Shown here one piece after another: positions 28,849-39,033 of a DNA stretch of 64,000 bases. The position numbers were made by a program, and so were the translations under genes. The DNA comes from an uncultured Verrucomicrobiota bacterium. GTDB taxonomy: Bacteria; Verrucomicrobiota; Verrucomicrobiia; Opitutales; Seribacteraceae. Each line of letters starts with the position of its first letter. The stretch's first letter is position 1. The stretch spans positions 18,277 through 82,276 of the forward strand of contig CACFTI010000007.1 in assembly GCA_902569115.1 (NCBI GenBank), written 5' to 3'. The notes beneath the pieces were generated by a model. It ran no database searches, was not told the DNA's origin, and worked only from the letters and a program-made list of their open reading frames with translations.

Positions 28849-30060
28849 GTGAAATTACTCATTGTCATGGCTATTGTAATCTTGGCCGAATTGTTGGGGC
28901 AAAAGGGAAATCCCCCAAAGCTAGATTGGCATAAGTCATACAATGGTACCGGCGAGGAGAGTCATCCCCATTATGTTATACAAACTAGTGATTTGGGCTT
29001 CTTGATGGTCGGCGAGACGGGATTTGTGGAAGATCGTTCCGCCAAAATATTCCTGGTTAAAACTGGTTCAGGAGGCAAGTTGCTGTGGCAAAAAGAATTT
29101 GGAAAGAGAGGATATAATCTGGGTAATTGTGTGGCGGAAGCAGATGATGGGAATTATCTAATTGCGGGAACCCTTAATTTTGATGCCGCTTTAATCAAAG
29201 TGGAAGCGAAGACGGGCAAAGCACTATGGTCGAAAACATGGAATCTCGGATCAGAAGATTCCTTTGAAGGACTCACCCTCTCACATGATGGAGGAATCGT
29301 ACTCACTGGATATCGGGATGGATTGGCAGAGGGAACATTTCTGAACTGGGGGAGGGGATTGGTTCTTAAAACCAATGAATACGGTCAGGAAGAATGGCGT
29401 AGGGATTTATCCGATTTCACTTCTTCCGGCTATCGAATCAAGCAGTCTGGCACAGGATTTGTACTCAGTATTCACCCAAAGGATGAAGAGAGCGAGAATT
29501 TCAATCTTTTATCACTTGATAATAAGGGCAAGGTGAAGTGGGCAAAATCGTATGGCGAAATTTTCTGGGGCTTTGATCAAAATAAGAAAGGTGAGATTCT
29601 TCTTGCAGGGCACACTCGAAAAACACCTTTGAGCAAAAACTTGGATGTGCAAATGAAGGAAATTGATAAGCAGGGAAGGGTGCAGTGGACAAAATTCTTC
29701 GGACAGCCCAGAGGATATGATGGAAAATGGATTCATGATGAGGTTTGGGGGGCAAGGGCTACTCCAGACGGGGGCTGGTTGGCGGTGGCTGGAACAGGTG
29801 ATGAAACTCGAAGGTATGAGGGACGGGGTCATCCATCCGGTCCCTCTGGCCAATGGAAGATTTATCTAATCAAAACGGATGCGATGGGGAACTTGCAGTG
29901 GGAAGGTGTCTATGGTTCGTTTGAAAACGATTGGGCTGGAGAAGATGTATGCATTACCGCAGATGGTGGGGCATTGGTGGCAAATGACTGCGGTGCATTT
30001 GGATTTACCAAGATATCTCCCTTCATTGTGAAGGGAAATGCTTACAAGTCTGGGAACTAA
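28849..30060 (+). CDS. Secreted beta-propeller-like repeat protein (GTG start)
   Basis: Repeated G-G/D-x-x-L-x-G motifs (DGNYLIAGT, DGGIVLTGY, KGEILLAGH, DGGWLAVAG, DGGALVAND). Confidence 0.65.
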   Translation: MKLLIVMAIVILAELLGQKGNPPKLDWHKSYNGTGEESHPHYVIQTSDLGFLMVGETGFVEDRSAKIFLVKTGSGGKLLWQKEFGKRGYNLGNCVAEADDGNYLIAGTLNFDAALIKVEAKTGKALWSKTWNLGSEDSFEGLTLSHDGGIVLTGYRDGLAEGTFLNWGRGLVLKTNEYGQEEWRRDLSDFTSSGYRIKQSGTGFVLSIHPKDEESENFNLLSLDNKGKVKWAKSYGEIFWGFDQNKKGEILLAGHTRKTPLSKNLDVQMKEIDKQGRVQWTKFFGQPRGYDGKWIHDEVWGARATPDGGWLAVAGTGDETRRYEGRGHPSGPSGQWKIYLIKTDAMGNLQWEGVYGSFENDWAGEDVCITADGGALVANDCGAFGFTKISPFIVKGNAYKSGN

Positions 30061-30116
30061 GAAGGGCTGGATGTATTCGAATTAATTGGCGTTCTTTAAA
30101 ACTCAGGCCTCATCTT

Positions 30117-31748
30117 TTAGTCAGTGGGTAAGCCGTCCTTGAGCTGAGCGACATGGTAACTTGGATCATCGGGTAGTACCTGGATATCTACCATAGTGCC
30201 TGCTTTTTTAAGGAGGGCTCGGCAATTTGAGCTGATATGTCTTAACTTAACATTTTTCCCATTTTTATGGTAGCGCTCACCCAGTTTATGAATTGCTTCC
30301 AATCCGGAATGATCCCACACCCTGGAGTCTTTCATGTCCACGATGACAGATTCAGGGTCTTCTGCGGGGGAAAACCCAAGATTGAAATCAGAGACTGATC
30401 CAAAGAAAAGCGGGCCATGCAAGAAGTAAACTTTGGTTCCGTCCTCCTTTATCTCTGATTCCTTGTGGATATGCATGGCTGACTGCCAGGCAAAGCCCAG
30501 GGCTGAAACGATCACCCCACTGATGACCGCGAGGGCCAGGTTGTGAGTGATCACAGTAATTCCGGATACCAGGATGATTACGAATGCATCCGTCTTGGGG
30601 ATTTTACGAAGAATCCGCAAACTCGACCACTCGAAGGTACCAATCACCACCATGAACATAACCCCGGTCAAGGCGGCCAGGGGAATTTTTTCAATCAAGG
30701 AGCTGGCAAAAAGAATGAAGGCGAGGAGGAAAAGGCCGGCGGCAATGCCGGATAGGCGTCCGCGTCCTCCTGAGCGGATGTTGATGATACTCTGGCCGAT
30801 CATCGCACAGCCTCCCATTCCGCCAAAAAAACCGGTGACGACATTGGCAATCCCCTGTCCGAGGCATTCACGGGTGCTGTTACCTCGAGTTTCCGTTAAT
30901 TCATCAATCAGGGTTAAAGTCATCAGGGATTCGATAAGGCCGACAGCCGCTAAAATAAATGCAAACGGAGCGATGAAAACGAGCGTATCCAAGGTAAAGG
31001 GGATACTGAAACTCACCAGAGAAGGAAGCTCACCTCCAATCGAAGCCATATCTCGTACTACCAAAGTGTCCAGGTCGAGCCCAATTACGATTAAACTGAC
31101 CGTGCCAATGGCGGCAAGCGAGGAGGGGAACTGGGTTGTGATTTTAGGGAGTAGAAAAATGATCGCCATGGTCAGGGCGATGAGCCCTCCCATCAAATAA
31201 AGGTCGTTGCCGACCAACCAGGCAGATCCGGGGGTGGTCGGGCTTTCTGTAAACATCGGGAACTGGGCCTCGAAAATTACGATAGCCAATCCATTGACAA
31301 ATCCAAACATCACCGGCTGTGGGATCAGGCGCACAAAGCGACCCAGTTTTAAGCATCCACATCCGATCTGTATGATTCCCATTAGAATGACTGTGGCAAA
31401 GAGATATTGTACTCCCATATCGCTTCCAAGCCCCAGAGCTTCTCCTCTTTCATTTCCTAGGATAACCAGAGACACCATAATCACGGCAAGAGCTCCGGTA
31501 GCTCCCGAGATCATGCCCGGTCTTCCCCCCAAAACTGCCGTGATCAGGCAGATCATAAAGGCGGCGTATAATCCGATAATTGGAGATACTCCGGCAATGA
31601 TGGCAAAGGCCACGGCTTCGGGAACCAAAGCCAATGCTACGGTCAGACCCGAGAGAAGATCGTCTTTGGTCTGGATACGGTTACCAAACTTTCGATAAAT
31701 TAATTTGAACACGGTATGGATGATTTTGGGTGGAAAACGAGGCACCAA
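30117..31748 (-). CDS. SulP family anion transporter with STAS domain
   Basis: DLLSGLTVALALVPEAVAFAIIAGVSPIIGLYAAF; GGMGGCAMIGQSIINIRSGGRGRLSG; STAS VIVDMKDSRVWDHSGLEAIHKL. Confidence 0.95.
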   Translation of the reverse strand: MVPRFPPKIIHTVFKLIYRKFGNRIQTKDDLLSGLTVALALVPEAVAFAIIAGVSPIIGLYAAFMICLITAVLGGRPGMISGATGALAVIMVSLVILGNERGEALGLGSDMGVQYLFATVILMGIIQIGCGCLKLGRFVRLIPQPVMFGFVNGLAIVIFEAQFPMFTESPTTPGSAWLVGNDLYLMGGLIALTMAIIFLLPKITTQFPSSLAAIGTVSLIVIGLDLDTLVVRDMASIGGELPSLVSFSIPFTLDTLVFIAPFAFILAAVGLIESLMTLTLIDELTETRGNSTRECLGQGIANVVTGFFGGMGGCAMIGQSIINIRSGGRGRLSGIAAGLFLLAFILFASSLIEKIPLAALTGVMFMVVIGTFEWSSLRILRKIPKTDAFVIILVSGITVITHNLALAVISGVIVSALGFAWQSAMHIHKESEIKEDGTKVYFLHGPLFFGSVSDFNLGFSPAEDPESVIVDMKDSRVWDHSGLEAIHKLGERYHKNGKNVKLRHISSNCRALLKKAGTMVDIQVLPDDPSYHVAQLKDGLPTD

Positions 31749-31920
31749 GCAATCGATGAATCAAGAAAAGAAGTTCCCTGATTTTTAAACCACTCAGCAC
31801 CTGTGCAAAAATGAGCACAAAGATTGAATAGTAGACTAGATTTGTTTTTTGAACAAGCAGATCTCTTGGGATTCTTTTTTGGGTTCGACTTGGACATACG
31901 ATCCATCAACCTAGCGATTC

Positions 31921-32781
31921 ATGATAAAAACCATCATTACTCATCCCGGAGGAGCTCATAAAGATGATTTCCTTGCTTGTTCAGTCCTACTATCGAATCA
32001 TCCCGTTTCCATTTTTAGGCGTGACCCAACTGAGCAGGAATTGGAGGATCCTGAGGTTGCGGTTGTCGATATTGGGCATCGGCATGATCCCGACCTAAAC
32101 AATTTTGATCATCATCAGTTGCCCCGCGATCATGAGCCGACCTGTGCTCTTTCCCTGGTTTTACAAAAGTTTGAAATTTATGAGGACACTAAGGAGTTTT
32201 GCAGTTGGTTGGAGACCACTGAGTGGTTTGACTGCAGGGGACCACATGATACCGCTGAATGGTTGGGCGTCGACCGGGAGGCTATGGCCAAGTTGAATTC
32301 ACCACTGGATGTCACCATGTTTCAAGCCTTTGCTAAGCAAAAAGAACATCATTCGGGAGAGCCCGTCTGGGAGGTTATGAAAATGATGGGGACGGATCTC
32401 GTTCAATATGTCAATGGACTGCGGGGTAGAATCAATCAGGTTGCCAAGATTGAAGAGTTCTGGGATCTGGGGCAGGGCGAAGATATGATTAAGGTCGCAT
32501 TTGTTCCCCGGACTGAGCCGGAGGTAGAGGAAGCGTCGGGAGGATTGGCTTGGAGGATTAAGGAGCTGGGGCTGGAAGAGGAAGTGGTTGCGGTGGTCTA
32601 TCCAGACAGCAGAGGCGGGGGCTATGGGATGCGAAGGTACGACGATAATTTGGCATTGGATTTCAGTCAATTATCAGAGCAGCCGGATGTTCATTTCACC
32701 CACAACCGTGGATTTATTGCCAAAACCTCCACCACCGAAGTTTCCAGACTCAAGGAACTTCTTCTTTTGGCAAAGGTCTAG
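31921..32781 (+). CDS. MYG1 family protein (UPF0160-like metal-dependent hydrolase)
   Basis: THPGGAHKDDFLACSVL, VAVVDIGHRHDPDLNNFDHHQLPRDH, DSRGGGYGMRRYDDN, FTHNRGFIAKT. Confidence 0.8.
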   Translation: MIKTIITHPGGAHKDDFLACSVLLSNHPVSIFRRDPTEQELEDPEVAVVDIGHRHDPDLNNFDHHQLPRDHEPTCALSLVLQKFEIYEDTKEFCSWLETTEWFDCRGPHDTAEWLGVDREAMAKLNSPLDVTMFQAFAKQKEHHSGEPVWEVMKMMGTDLVQYVNGLRGRINQVAKIEEFWDLGQGEDMIKVAFVPRTEPEVEEASGGLAWRIKELGLEEEVVAVVYPDSRGGGYGMRRYDDNLALDFSQLSEQPDVHFTHNRGFIAKTSTTEVSRLKELLLLAKV

Positions 32782-32796
32782 GGAAAGCCCCTTAAG

Positions 32797-33012
32797 TTAG
32801 AAAAAATTGGTGTAAATCAATCCTCCGCCCAGGATGAATACTTGCGGGAGAAAATTTAAAATGATGCTTTTTTCCTTCCAGGCAAAGCCGACAACGCTCC
32901 AGGTACAGGCCCCGATCAAATGAATGATTACATTCAGGGGATGAATGTTTAACGCATGAAGACATATCGCCGAGACGATGGTCATGGCACTGAAATATTT
33001 TAGGAAAACCAT
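32797..33012 (-). CDS. Small integral membrane protein (71 aa)
   Basis: MVFLKYFSAMTIVSAICLHALNIHPLNVIIHLIGACTWSVVGFAWKEKSIILNFLPQVFILGGGLIYTNFF: three hydrophobic segments; fills the gap between flanking genes. Confidence 0.6.
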   Translation of the reverse strand: MVFLKYFSAMTIVSAICLHALNIHPLNVIIHLIGACTWSVVGFAWKEKSIILNFLPQVFILGGGLIYTNFF

Positions 33013-33072
33013 TTACTCTTTTTAAATAGAGGATACTGAAAGCCAAGTCTCAGATAAGAGCCAAAGTGTTTT

Positions 33073-35010
33073 TTAGGAATCCAGTTCCAGGAGCTTTTCG
33101 GTCTCGATCTCCCATTCGTAATTACGTTGCTGTAGCTTACGGGCCAGTCGTGCCGCCTCAGCATTAAGCTCTTTGGCTTTTTCAGAATCGTTATAGGAAT
33201 CAGGATTGGCTAATTCAGCATGGCAGGTTTTTTCTTCCTCTTCCAATTGCATGATCTCCTTCTCCAATTTTCTTACTTTGTCTTCCAGTTTTCCTTTCTC
33301 AGCTTTTTTCTTTTCCCTCTCCTGAGAGCGCAGTCGTCGTTTTTCTTTTGCACTGAGAGCCCTTTCTCCAGTTGGTGAGTCGGCATCTTGTTCAGGTCTC
33401 GCATTTTTTAGACCTTCGATCAGCCCGGACTGGGCATCGGTCGATCCGGATTTCCATAGATAGTAGTCATAATTACCGGCAAAGTTGGTGATTTTTCCTG
33501 ACTCGATACGGATGGTACGTTTTCCCAGAGCCCGGATGAAATGAACATCATGGCTCACGAAAATCAGAGTCCCCGTGTAATTACGCAATGCCTGGATGAC
33601 GGCATCGATACTCGCCATATCCAGGTGTGTGGTCGGTTCATCGAGCAGAAGAAAGTTGGGAGGAGAGAGTAACAGTTTAACCAGGGCGAGCCTGCTTTTT
33701 TCACCCCCGCTCAGTACTTTAACTTTTTTAAAAACATCATCCCCCCGGAAAAGAAAGGCTCCAAGAAGTGTCCGTGCATCCTGTTCATGAACTTTGGAGT
33801 CAGTGTTATGCGTAGCTTCATCGACTACGCTTCTTTCAAGATCAAGAACCTCAACCCGTTGCTGAGAGAAATAACCAACCGAAACATTGTGGCCCAATTC
33901 CCGCGAACCTTTCTCGATGGCTACCAGATCCGCCAGGATTTTGAGCAGAGTCGATTTCCCTGCTCCATTGGGACCGACCAAGGCAATACGCTCCTGCTTT
34001 TCGACCTCTAGATTCAGGTCTGAGTATACCAGGTGGTCGCCGTAGGCCTGCCTTACCTGTTTGAGTGTGGCCACCCGCTGCCCACTTCGTGGAGGTTGCG
34101 GGAAAGTAAAGGAAATAGTGGCATCCGCCTCTTCCGGTGGATCAATTCTTTCCATTTTCTCGAGGGTCTTAATCCGTGCCTGGGCTTGCGATGCCTTGGA
34201 TGCCTTTGCCCGAAAACGTCGGATAAAATCCTCATGATGGGCAATCTCTCTTTGTTGGTTTCGATAGGCCGCCAGGTGTTGAGCTTCACGCTCTTTTTTC
34301 TGGACCAGGAAATTTTCAAAATTTCCGGGATATCGGAACAGCTTACGGTTGCTGATTTCTAGAATGCCGGAGCAGATTGAGTTGAGGAAGGCACGATCGT
34401 GAGAAATCGTAAGGACGGAACCCGAGAATTTTTGAACCTGTGCCTGAAACCATCCCAGCGTTTCCAGGTCCAGGTGATTGGTCGGTTCGTCCAGCATCAG
34501 CAGATCCGGTTCCATTACCAGGAGACGGGCGAGATGGGCCCGCATAATCCAGCCGCCGCTGAGGGTATGGGCTGGTTGATTGAAGTCTTCCTGATGAAAA
34601 GCAAGACCGCTGAGAATTTTCTTGGCCTTGGCTTCAAGATTGTAGCCTTCCATTTCCGTGAATTTTTCCTGGGCTTCCAAACGATCCTGACTATTGGGGT
34701 CAGTATCTTCCCTTAAGACCTTCAGGACTTTGGCTAATTCCGGGGTAACCGATGTCGCCAATTCCAACACCGTCTCTTCCCCGGTCGGGGCACTTTCCTG
34801 GGGTAGGTAACCAATGCGGGTACCTCGTTCCCATTCGATTTTTCCTTCATCCTCGTCCACTTCTCCGAGCAGAATCGAAAACAGAGTGGTTTTGCCGGCT
34901 CCGTTTGCTCCGACTAATCCGATTTTTTCCCCTCTCATCATTCGCAGGGATACTTCCCGAAAGAGAATTTTCGGTCCGTAGCGTTTGCTGATTTTGGATA
35001 GTGTAAGCAT
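33073..35010 (-). CDS. ABC-F family ATP-binding protein
   Basis: Two ABC modules: [87 protein letters not shown]-terminal coiled coil. Confidence 0.95.
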   Translation of the reverse strand: MLTLSKISKRYGPKILFREVSLRMMRGEKIGLVGANGAGKTTLFSILLGEVDEDEGKIEWERGTRIGYLPQESAPTGEETVLELATSVTPELAKVLKVLREDTDPNSQDRLEAQEKFTEMEGYNLEAKAKKILSGLAFHQEDFNQPAHTLSGGWIMRAHLARLLVMEPDLLMLDEPTNHLDLETLGWFQAQVQKFSGSVLTISHDRAFLNSICSGILEISNRKLFRYPGNFENFLVQKKEREAQHLAAYRNQQREIAHHEDFIRRFRAKASKASQAQARIKTLEKMERIDPPEEADATISFTFPQPPRSGQRVATLKQVRQAYGDHLVYSDLNLEVEKQERIALVGPNGAGKSTLLKILADLVAIEKGSRELGHNVSVGYFSQQRVEVLDLERSVVDEATHNTDSKVHEQDARTLLGAFLFRGDDVFKKVKVLSGGEKSRLALVKLLLSPPNFLLLDEPTTHLDMASIDAVIQALRNYTGTLIFVSHDVHFIRALGKRTIRIESGKITNFAGNYDYYLWKSGSTDAQSGLIEGLKNARPEQDADSPTGERALSAKEKRRLRSQEREKKKAEKGKLEDKVRKLEKEIMQLEEEEKTCHAELANPDSYNDSEKAKELNAEAARLARKLQQRNYEWEIETEKLLELDS

Positions 35011-35159
35011 TGAAAAAACGAACAGGCTTGCAGATGATGGGAATTTGGCAAAGCAATTTGGAGAGGGAATCAGTTTGGACCCGATTTGTAGACTTATGAT
35101 TTGGGCAGTTTTTAGGTTTTTACCTTTTCTTGTTTCTTTTTTACAGCTAGTGAGGGTGT

Positions 35160-36059
35160 ATGAATGAGCTAATATCCCGTAAAAATTTCCTTTTGCAAAG
35201 CAGTGTGGTCGCTACAGGACTGGTAGGGGGCATTCTTCCTACTTCAGTATCAGCCAAGCATCACATGCCCAAGCGTTTCACCCTAGGTTTATCTCAATAC
35301 TCCCTCCGGGCTATATTGCGTGATGGATCCCTCGATGCCCTTGATTTTCCGAAGTTCACGGTTGATCAATTTGGAATTAAGGCCATCGACTTATGGGAGG
35401 GCGGTCTGCCCAAGGATAAACTGGATGATTCCAAATATTTAGCGAGGATGCGAAAGAAGGCGGAACAAGCCGGTACGGACTTATTTTTACTTATGTCCGG
35501 TGCCTTGGATGCATCCAAAGAAAAACGGGAGGCTAGCTCGGCGAGGATCAGTAAGTCTTTCGATCGTGCTTCCCAGTTGGGAGCACCCCTGGTTAGAATC
35601 TTTCTCAAGGCACCCGGTACGGATTCCGGTGAGGGTCTGAAAGCAAGCGTGGAAGCTCTGAAGCCTCTTGCGGATGAGGCAGCCAAAAAGAATCTCATCA
35701 TCGCCATTGAGCCAGGTGCGTCCGAGTTAAGTCAGAAAGGTGCTTTCCTCGCCAAGGTGGCTACTAAGTTGAATCATCCGGGGCTCAAGCTGATGCCCGA
35801 CTTCGGAAAACTTAAGGGCAATGTCTATGAGGGGACAGAAGCCATGCTGCCCCATACCATCACTGTTTCCTGCAAGATGCATAGTTTCGACAAGGAGGGC
35901 AACCAACCCGACTTTGATTACCCCCGTCTGATGAAGATGATCAAACAATCCGATTATAAAGGAATTCTTGCCATTGAATGGGAGGGCAGTGCCCTCAAGC
36001 CGATACCCGGGGTCAAAGCTTCCAAAAAACTCATCGAAAGATCTCTTCAATCCTCCTGA
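35160..36059 (+). CDS. Secreted sugar phosphate isomerase/epimerase-like TIM-barrel protein
   Basis: Signal with SRKNFLLQSSVVATGLVGG; AKKNLIIAIEPGASELS, GLKLMPDFGKL, YKGILAIEWEGS. Confidence 0.8.
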   Translation: MNELISRKNFLLQSSVVATGLVGGILPTSVSAKHHMPKRFTLGLSQYSLRAILRDGSLDALDFPKFTVDQFGIKAIDLWEGGLPKDKLDDSKYLARMRKKAEQAGTDLFLLMSGALDASKEKREASSARISKSFDRASQLGAPLVRIFLKAPGTDSGEGLKASVEALKPLADEAAKKNLIIAIEPGASELSQKGAFLAKVATKLNHPGLKLMPDFGKLKGNVYEGTEAMLPHTITVSCKMHSFDKEGNQPDFDYPRLMKMIKQSDYKGILAIEWEGSALKPIPGVKASKKLIERSLQSS

Positions 36060-36247
36060 TCGGATGAAAATCCTTTCTCTTTGGCCTGTAATGTATTGCT
36101 AGGAAGATTTCTGCTTCTGGCTTACTCAACAAGTAAAAGCTAGGTTCAAGAAATCCTTGCTTCAGGGAAAAAAAGAGACTTTTCCCTTCAGTTTCCATGT
36201 CGTTAATTTTTTTGCCCCATGATCACTCGGGTGTACAATAAGTTAAG

Positions 36248-37183
36248 ATGAATCTCTTCCACAAAGTTGCCACCCTGACCTTTTGGGCCACCCTTTGCCT
36301 GGTGGTTGCCGGCGGACTGGTGAGGGCAACGGGGGCCGGTCTGGGATGTCCCGACTGGCCGACCTGCTGGGGCTGCTGGTTGCCTCCCACTGAGCTTTCG
36401 GACATTCCCTCCCAACTGGATGATTCCGGTAATGCCTACTATTTGGACAAGCTGGATCGTAAGCAATACCTCAGCAAGTTTGACTCCACAAAGATGTGGA
36501 TCGAATATATGAACCGGGTGCTTGGAGTACTGATTGGGATTTTCATTATCGCCACATTTATCTCCTCGTTTCCTCTCCGGAAGTCACAACCACGGTTGTT
36601 TTATGGTTCGCTTGTAGCCTTGCTGATGGTGATTTTCCAGGGCTGGCTGGGATCGATCGTGGTGGAAAGTGAATTGATGCCGGGAATGATCACCCTTCAT
36701 ATGTTGCTGGCCATGATCCTCTTGTCTTTACTGATCAGTTTACAGGCGTGGTCATCTCCTCTTCCCAAAGGTAGTATTCTGCCCGGAACTCGGATTTTAT
36801 ATGGTTTAGTTATTCTACAGGTTATCCTGGGTACACAGGTACGTGAGAAAGTGGATGAGTTTACCAAGGAGCCGGAAGGGATTGCACGGGAAAACTGGCT
36901 CGATCATGCCGGATGGGTGGATCACATTCATCGCCCACTCTCGTTACTGGTTCTTGGTCTTAGTGTCTGGATTTTCTGGACTGCCCGGAAAATGTCGAAA
37001 AAGGATTTACTTCCAACTTGGATTCTCGGATGCGTATTGGGACAAATTTTATTGGGAGTTGTGTTAGCCTATGCCGGGTTACCCCCGTGGTCCCAGACCG
37101 CCCATCTGGTCTTGGGTGCGGGTATGCTCTGCTTGGTTTATCGCGCAGGCTGGCACCCCGTCGATACCTTCCGGGATGGGTAA
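36248..37183 (+). CDS. ctaA: Heme A synthase, COX15/CtaA family
   Basis: GGLVRATGAGLGCPDWPTCWG, EYMNRVLGVLIG, ITLHMLLAMILLSLL, DHIHRPLSLLVLG, TAHLVLGAGMLC. Confidence 0.93.
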   Translation: MNLFHKVATLTFWATLCLVVAGGLVRATGAGLGCPDWPTCWGCWLPPTELSDIPSQLDDSGNAYYLDKLDRKQYLSKFDSTKMWIEYMNRVLGVLIGIFIIATFISSFPLRKSQPRLFYGSLVALLMVIFQGWLGSIVVESELMPGMITLHMLLAMILLSLLISLQAWSSPLPKGSILPGTRILYGLVILQVILGTQVREKVDEFTKEPEGIARENWLDHAGWVDHIHRPLSLLVLGLSVWIFWTARKMSKKDLLPTWILGCVLGQILLGVVLAYAGLPPWSQTAHLVLGAGMLCLVYRAGWHPVDTFRDG

Positions 37184-38039
37184 GGGAATCGTTGCGATGG
37201 GGGATGGACTTTGGGATTTATTTCCCGACGGGCCACGGTTTGGCGGAGCCACCGCCAACTATGCCTGTCATGCTTCCATCCTTGGTGCTGATGTGCACAT
37301 GGTCAGCGGGGTGGGCAAAGATGAGCGTGGGGAGGCCCTTTTACAGGTTTATCAAAAACATGGAGTGAGTACCGATCTGGTTCAGGTATTCAAGGATTAT
37401 CCAACCGGGGTTGTGGATGTGGAACTTACCGAATCCGGACTGCCCACCTTTACGATTGGAGAAAATGCCGCCTGGGATCACTGGGCATGGAATCAAGAAA
37501 TCGAGGTAGCTGTAAGAAAAGCAGACGCCCTGTATTTTGGTACTCTTGGTCAACGCGGAGATTCTGCCCGTGCCGGGATTCGCCGGGCCTTGGAGATCGC
37601 AAGTGTGACTAAAATTCCCCGTATTCTTGATATCAATCTCCGGGCACCCTTTTATAATGACTCCCTGATCCGGGATTCGATTGCCCTTTGTTCAGTTCTT
37701 AAACTCAGCGATGAGGAACTCGAACGGGTTACCCAAGCCTGCGAATTGGATTCATCTCTCGAGGATACTGCTGCACTTGAGGAACTGAGGTCTAAATTTG
37801 AACTGGATCTTGTAGTGATGACCCGGGGCTCGGAAGGTGCCGTGCTCATTTATGCAGAGGGATTGGTGGAACAACCGGGCGAGCCGGCCACCGTAGTCGA
37901 CACCGTGGGGGCAGGGGATTCCTTTACCGCCTCCATGACACTAGGTTTACTTGAAGGAAAAGATTACCCTCAAATCATAAAAGATGCCTGCAGGGTAGCC
38001 GCTGGGGTCTGTTCGCATGCCGGTGCAGTGCCTCATTAA
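37176..38039 (+). CDS. PfkB family carbohydrate kinase
   Basis: Start re-placed at 37176 (MGKGIVAMGDGLWDLFPDGPRFGGATANYACHASILGADVHMVSGVGKDERGE); VVDTVGAGDSFTASMTLGLL; 8-bp overlap with ctaA. Confidence 0.93.
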   Translation: MGKGIVAMGDGLWDLFPDGPRFGGATANYACHASILGADVHMVSGVGKDERGEALLQVYQKHGVSTDLVQVFKDYPTGVVDVELTESGLPTFTIGENAAWDHWAWNQEIEVAVRKADALYFGTLGQRGDSARAGIRRALEIASVTKIPRILDINLRAPFYNDSLIRDSIALCSVLKLSDEELERVTQACELDSSLEDTAALEELRSKFELDLVVMTRGSEGAVLIYAEGLVEQPGEPATVVDTVGAGDSFTASMTLGLLEGKDYPQIIKDACRVAAGVCSHAGAVPH

Positions 38040-38098
38040 ATTGATTGATTTTTTGCCGGTTGATCAAAAACCTTCCTTAATCCAAAAGCTTTATATCT

Positions 38099-39007
38099 AT
38101 GAAAACAAACCGAAGAACTATTCTTAAGTCCGCAGCAACCACTGCTGTTGCCGGCACTTTGCTGACAGCTCCAAAAGCTGCCCATGCCCAGGCTCCTATG
38201 CGGGCCGCAAACCCTAAGTTTCGGATTAAAAACGGACGGATCAAACAATCCATCATGGGCTGGACCTTCAATCCTATGCCCACACCCGAACTGGCCAAAC
38301 TGTGTAAGGAAATCGGACTGGTGGCAATGGAAGGGATTTCACCCAAGCATTATCCAATGATCAAGGATCTCGGTCTGGACATTTCATTGGTTGGCAGTCA
38401 TGGGTTTAAGAAGGGACCGGTGGATCCGGCCAACCATGATGAGTGTGTTGAGAAATTAACGGAGGCCATCGAACTTTGTGCGAGTGCGGGGTACAAAAGA
38501 GCCATTACTTTCACGGGAATGAAAGCGGAGGGGATCGATGACGAAGAGGCGGAGCAGAATTGCATAACCTGCTGGAAAAAGGTGCTTCCACTTGCTGAGA
38601 AGAAAGGAATTACCCTGTGCCTGGAGCATTTAAATTCCCGGGATGACAGTCATCCGATGAAGGGACATCCCGGGTATTTTGGGGATGATGTCGACCATTG
38701 TGTGAAAATGATCGAGAAGGTTGGTTCAAGTTCCTTAAAATTACTTTTCGATGTCTATCATGTCCAGGTGATGAATGGAGATGTGATCCGCCGCATCAAC
38801 CAGTACAAGGATGTGATCGGGCATTATCATACGGCCGGTAATCCCGGACGGGCGGAACTGGATGATAAACAGGAAATCAATTATCCCGGAGTGATGAACG
38901 CCATCGTGGATACCGGATACGAGGGATATGTTGCCCAGGAATTCATCCCGACATGGGAAGATAAGGCTCTTGCCCTACGGCATGCCGCAGAAGTGTGCGA
39001 TGTCTAA
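38099..39007 (+). CDS. Tat-exported hydroxypyruvate isomerase-like TIM-barrel protein
   Basis: MKTNRRTILKSAATTAVAGTLL; LCLEHLNSRDDSHPMKGHPGYFGDDVDHCVKMIEKVGSSSLKLLFDVYHVQVMNGDVIRRINQYKDVIGHYHTAGNPGRAELD. Confidence 0.92.
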   Translation: MKTNRRTILKSAATTAVAGTLLTAPKAAHAQAPMRAANPKFRIKNGRIKQSIMGWTFNPMPTPELAKLCKEIGLVAMEGISPKHYPMIKDLGLDISLVGSHGFKKGPVDPANHDECVEKLTEAIELCASAGYKRAITFTGMKAEGIDDEEAEQNCITCWKKVLPLAEKKGITLCLEHLNSRDDSHPMKGHPGYFGDDVDHCVKMIEKVGSSSLKLLFDVYHVQVMNGDVIRRINQYKDVIGHYHTAGNPGRAELDDKQEINYPGVMNAIVDTGYEGYVAQEFIPTWEDKALALRHAAEVCDV

Positions 39008-39033
39008 CCTGTCCAGGCTAAAGCCTGTTTGCT

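Noticed and set aside
30547-31200. 217-aa + strand ORF opposite SulP
   Set aside because: Shadow ORF with repetitive composition complementary to a membrane-protein gene; SulP assignment is clear.
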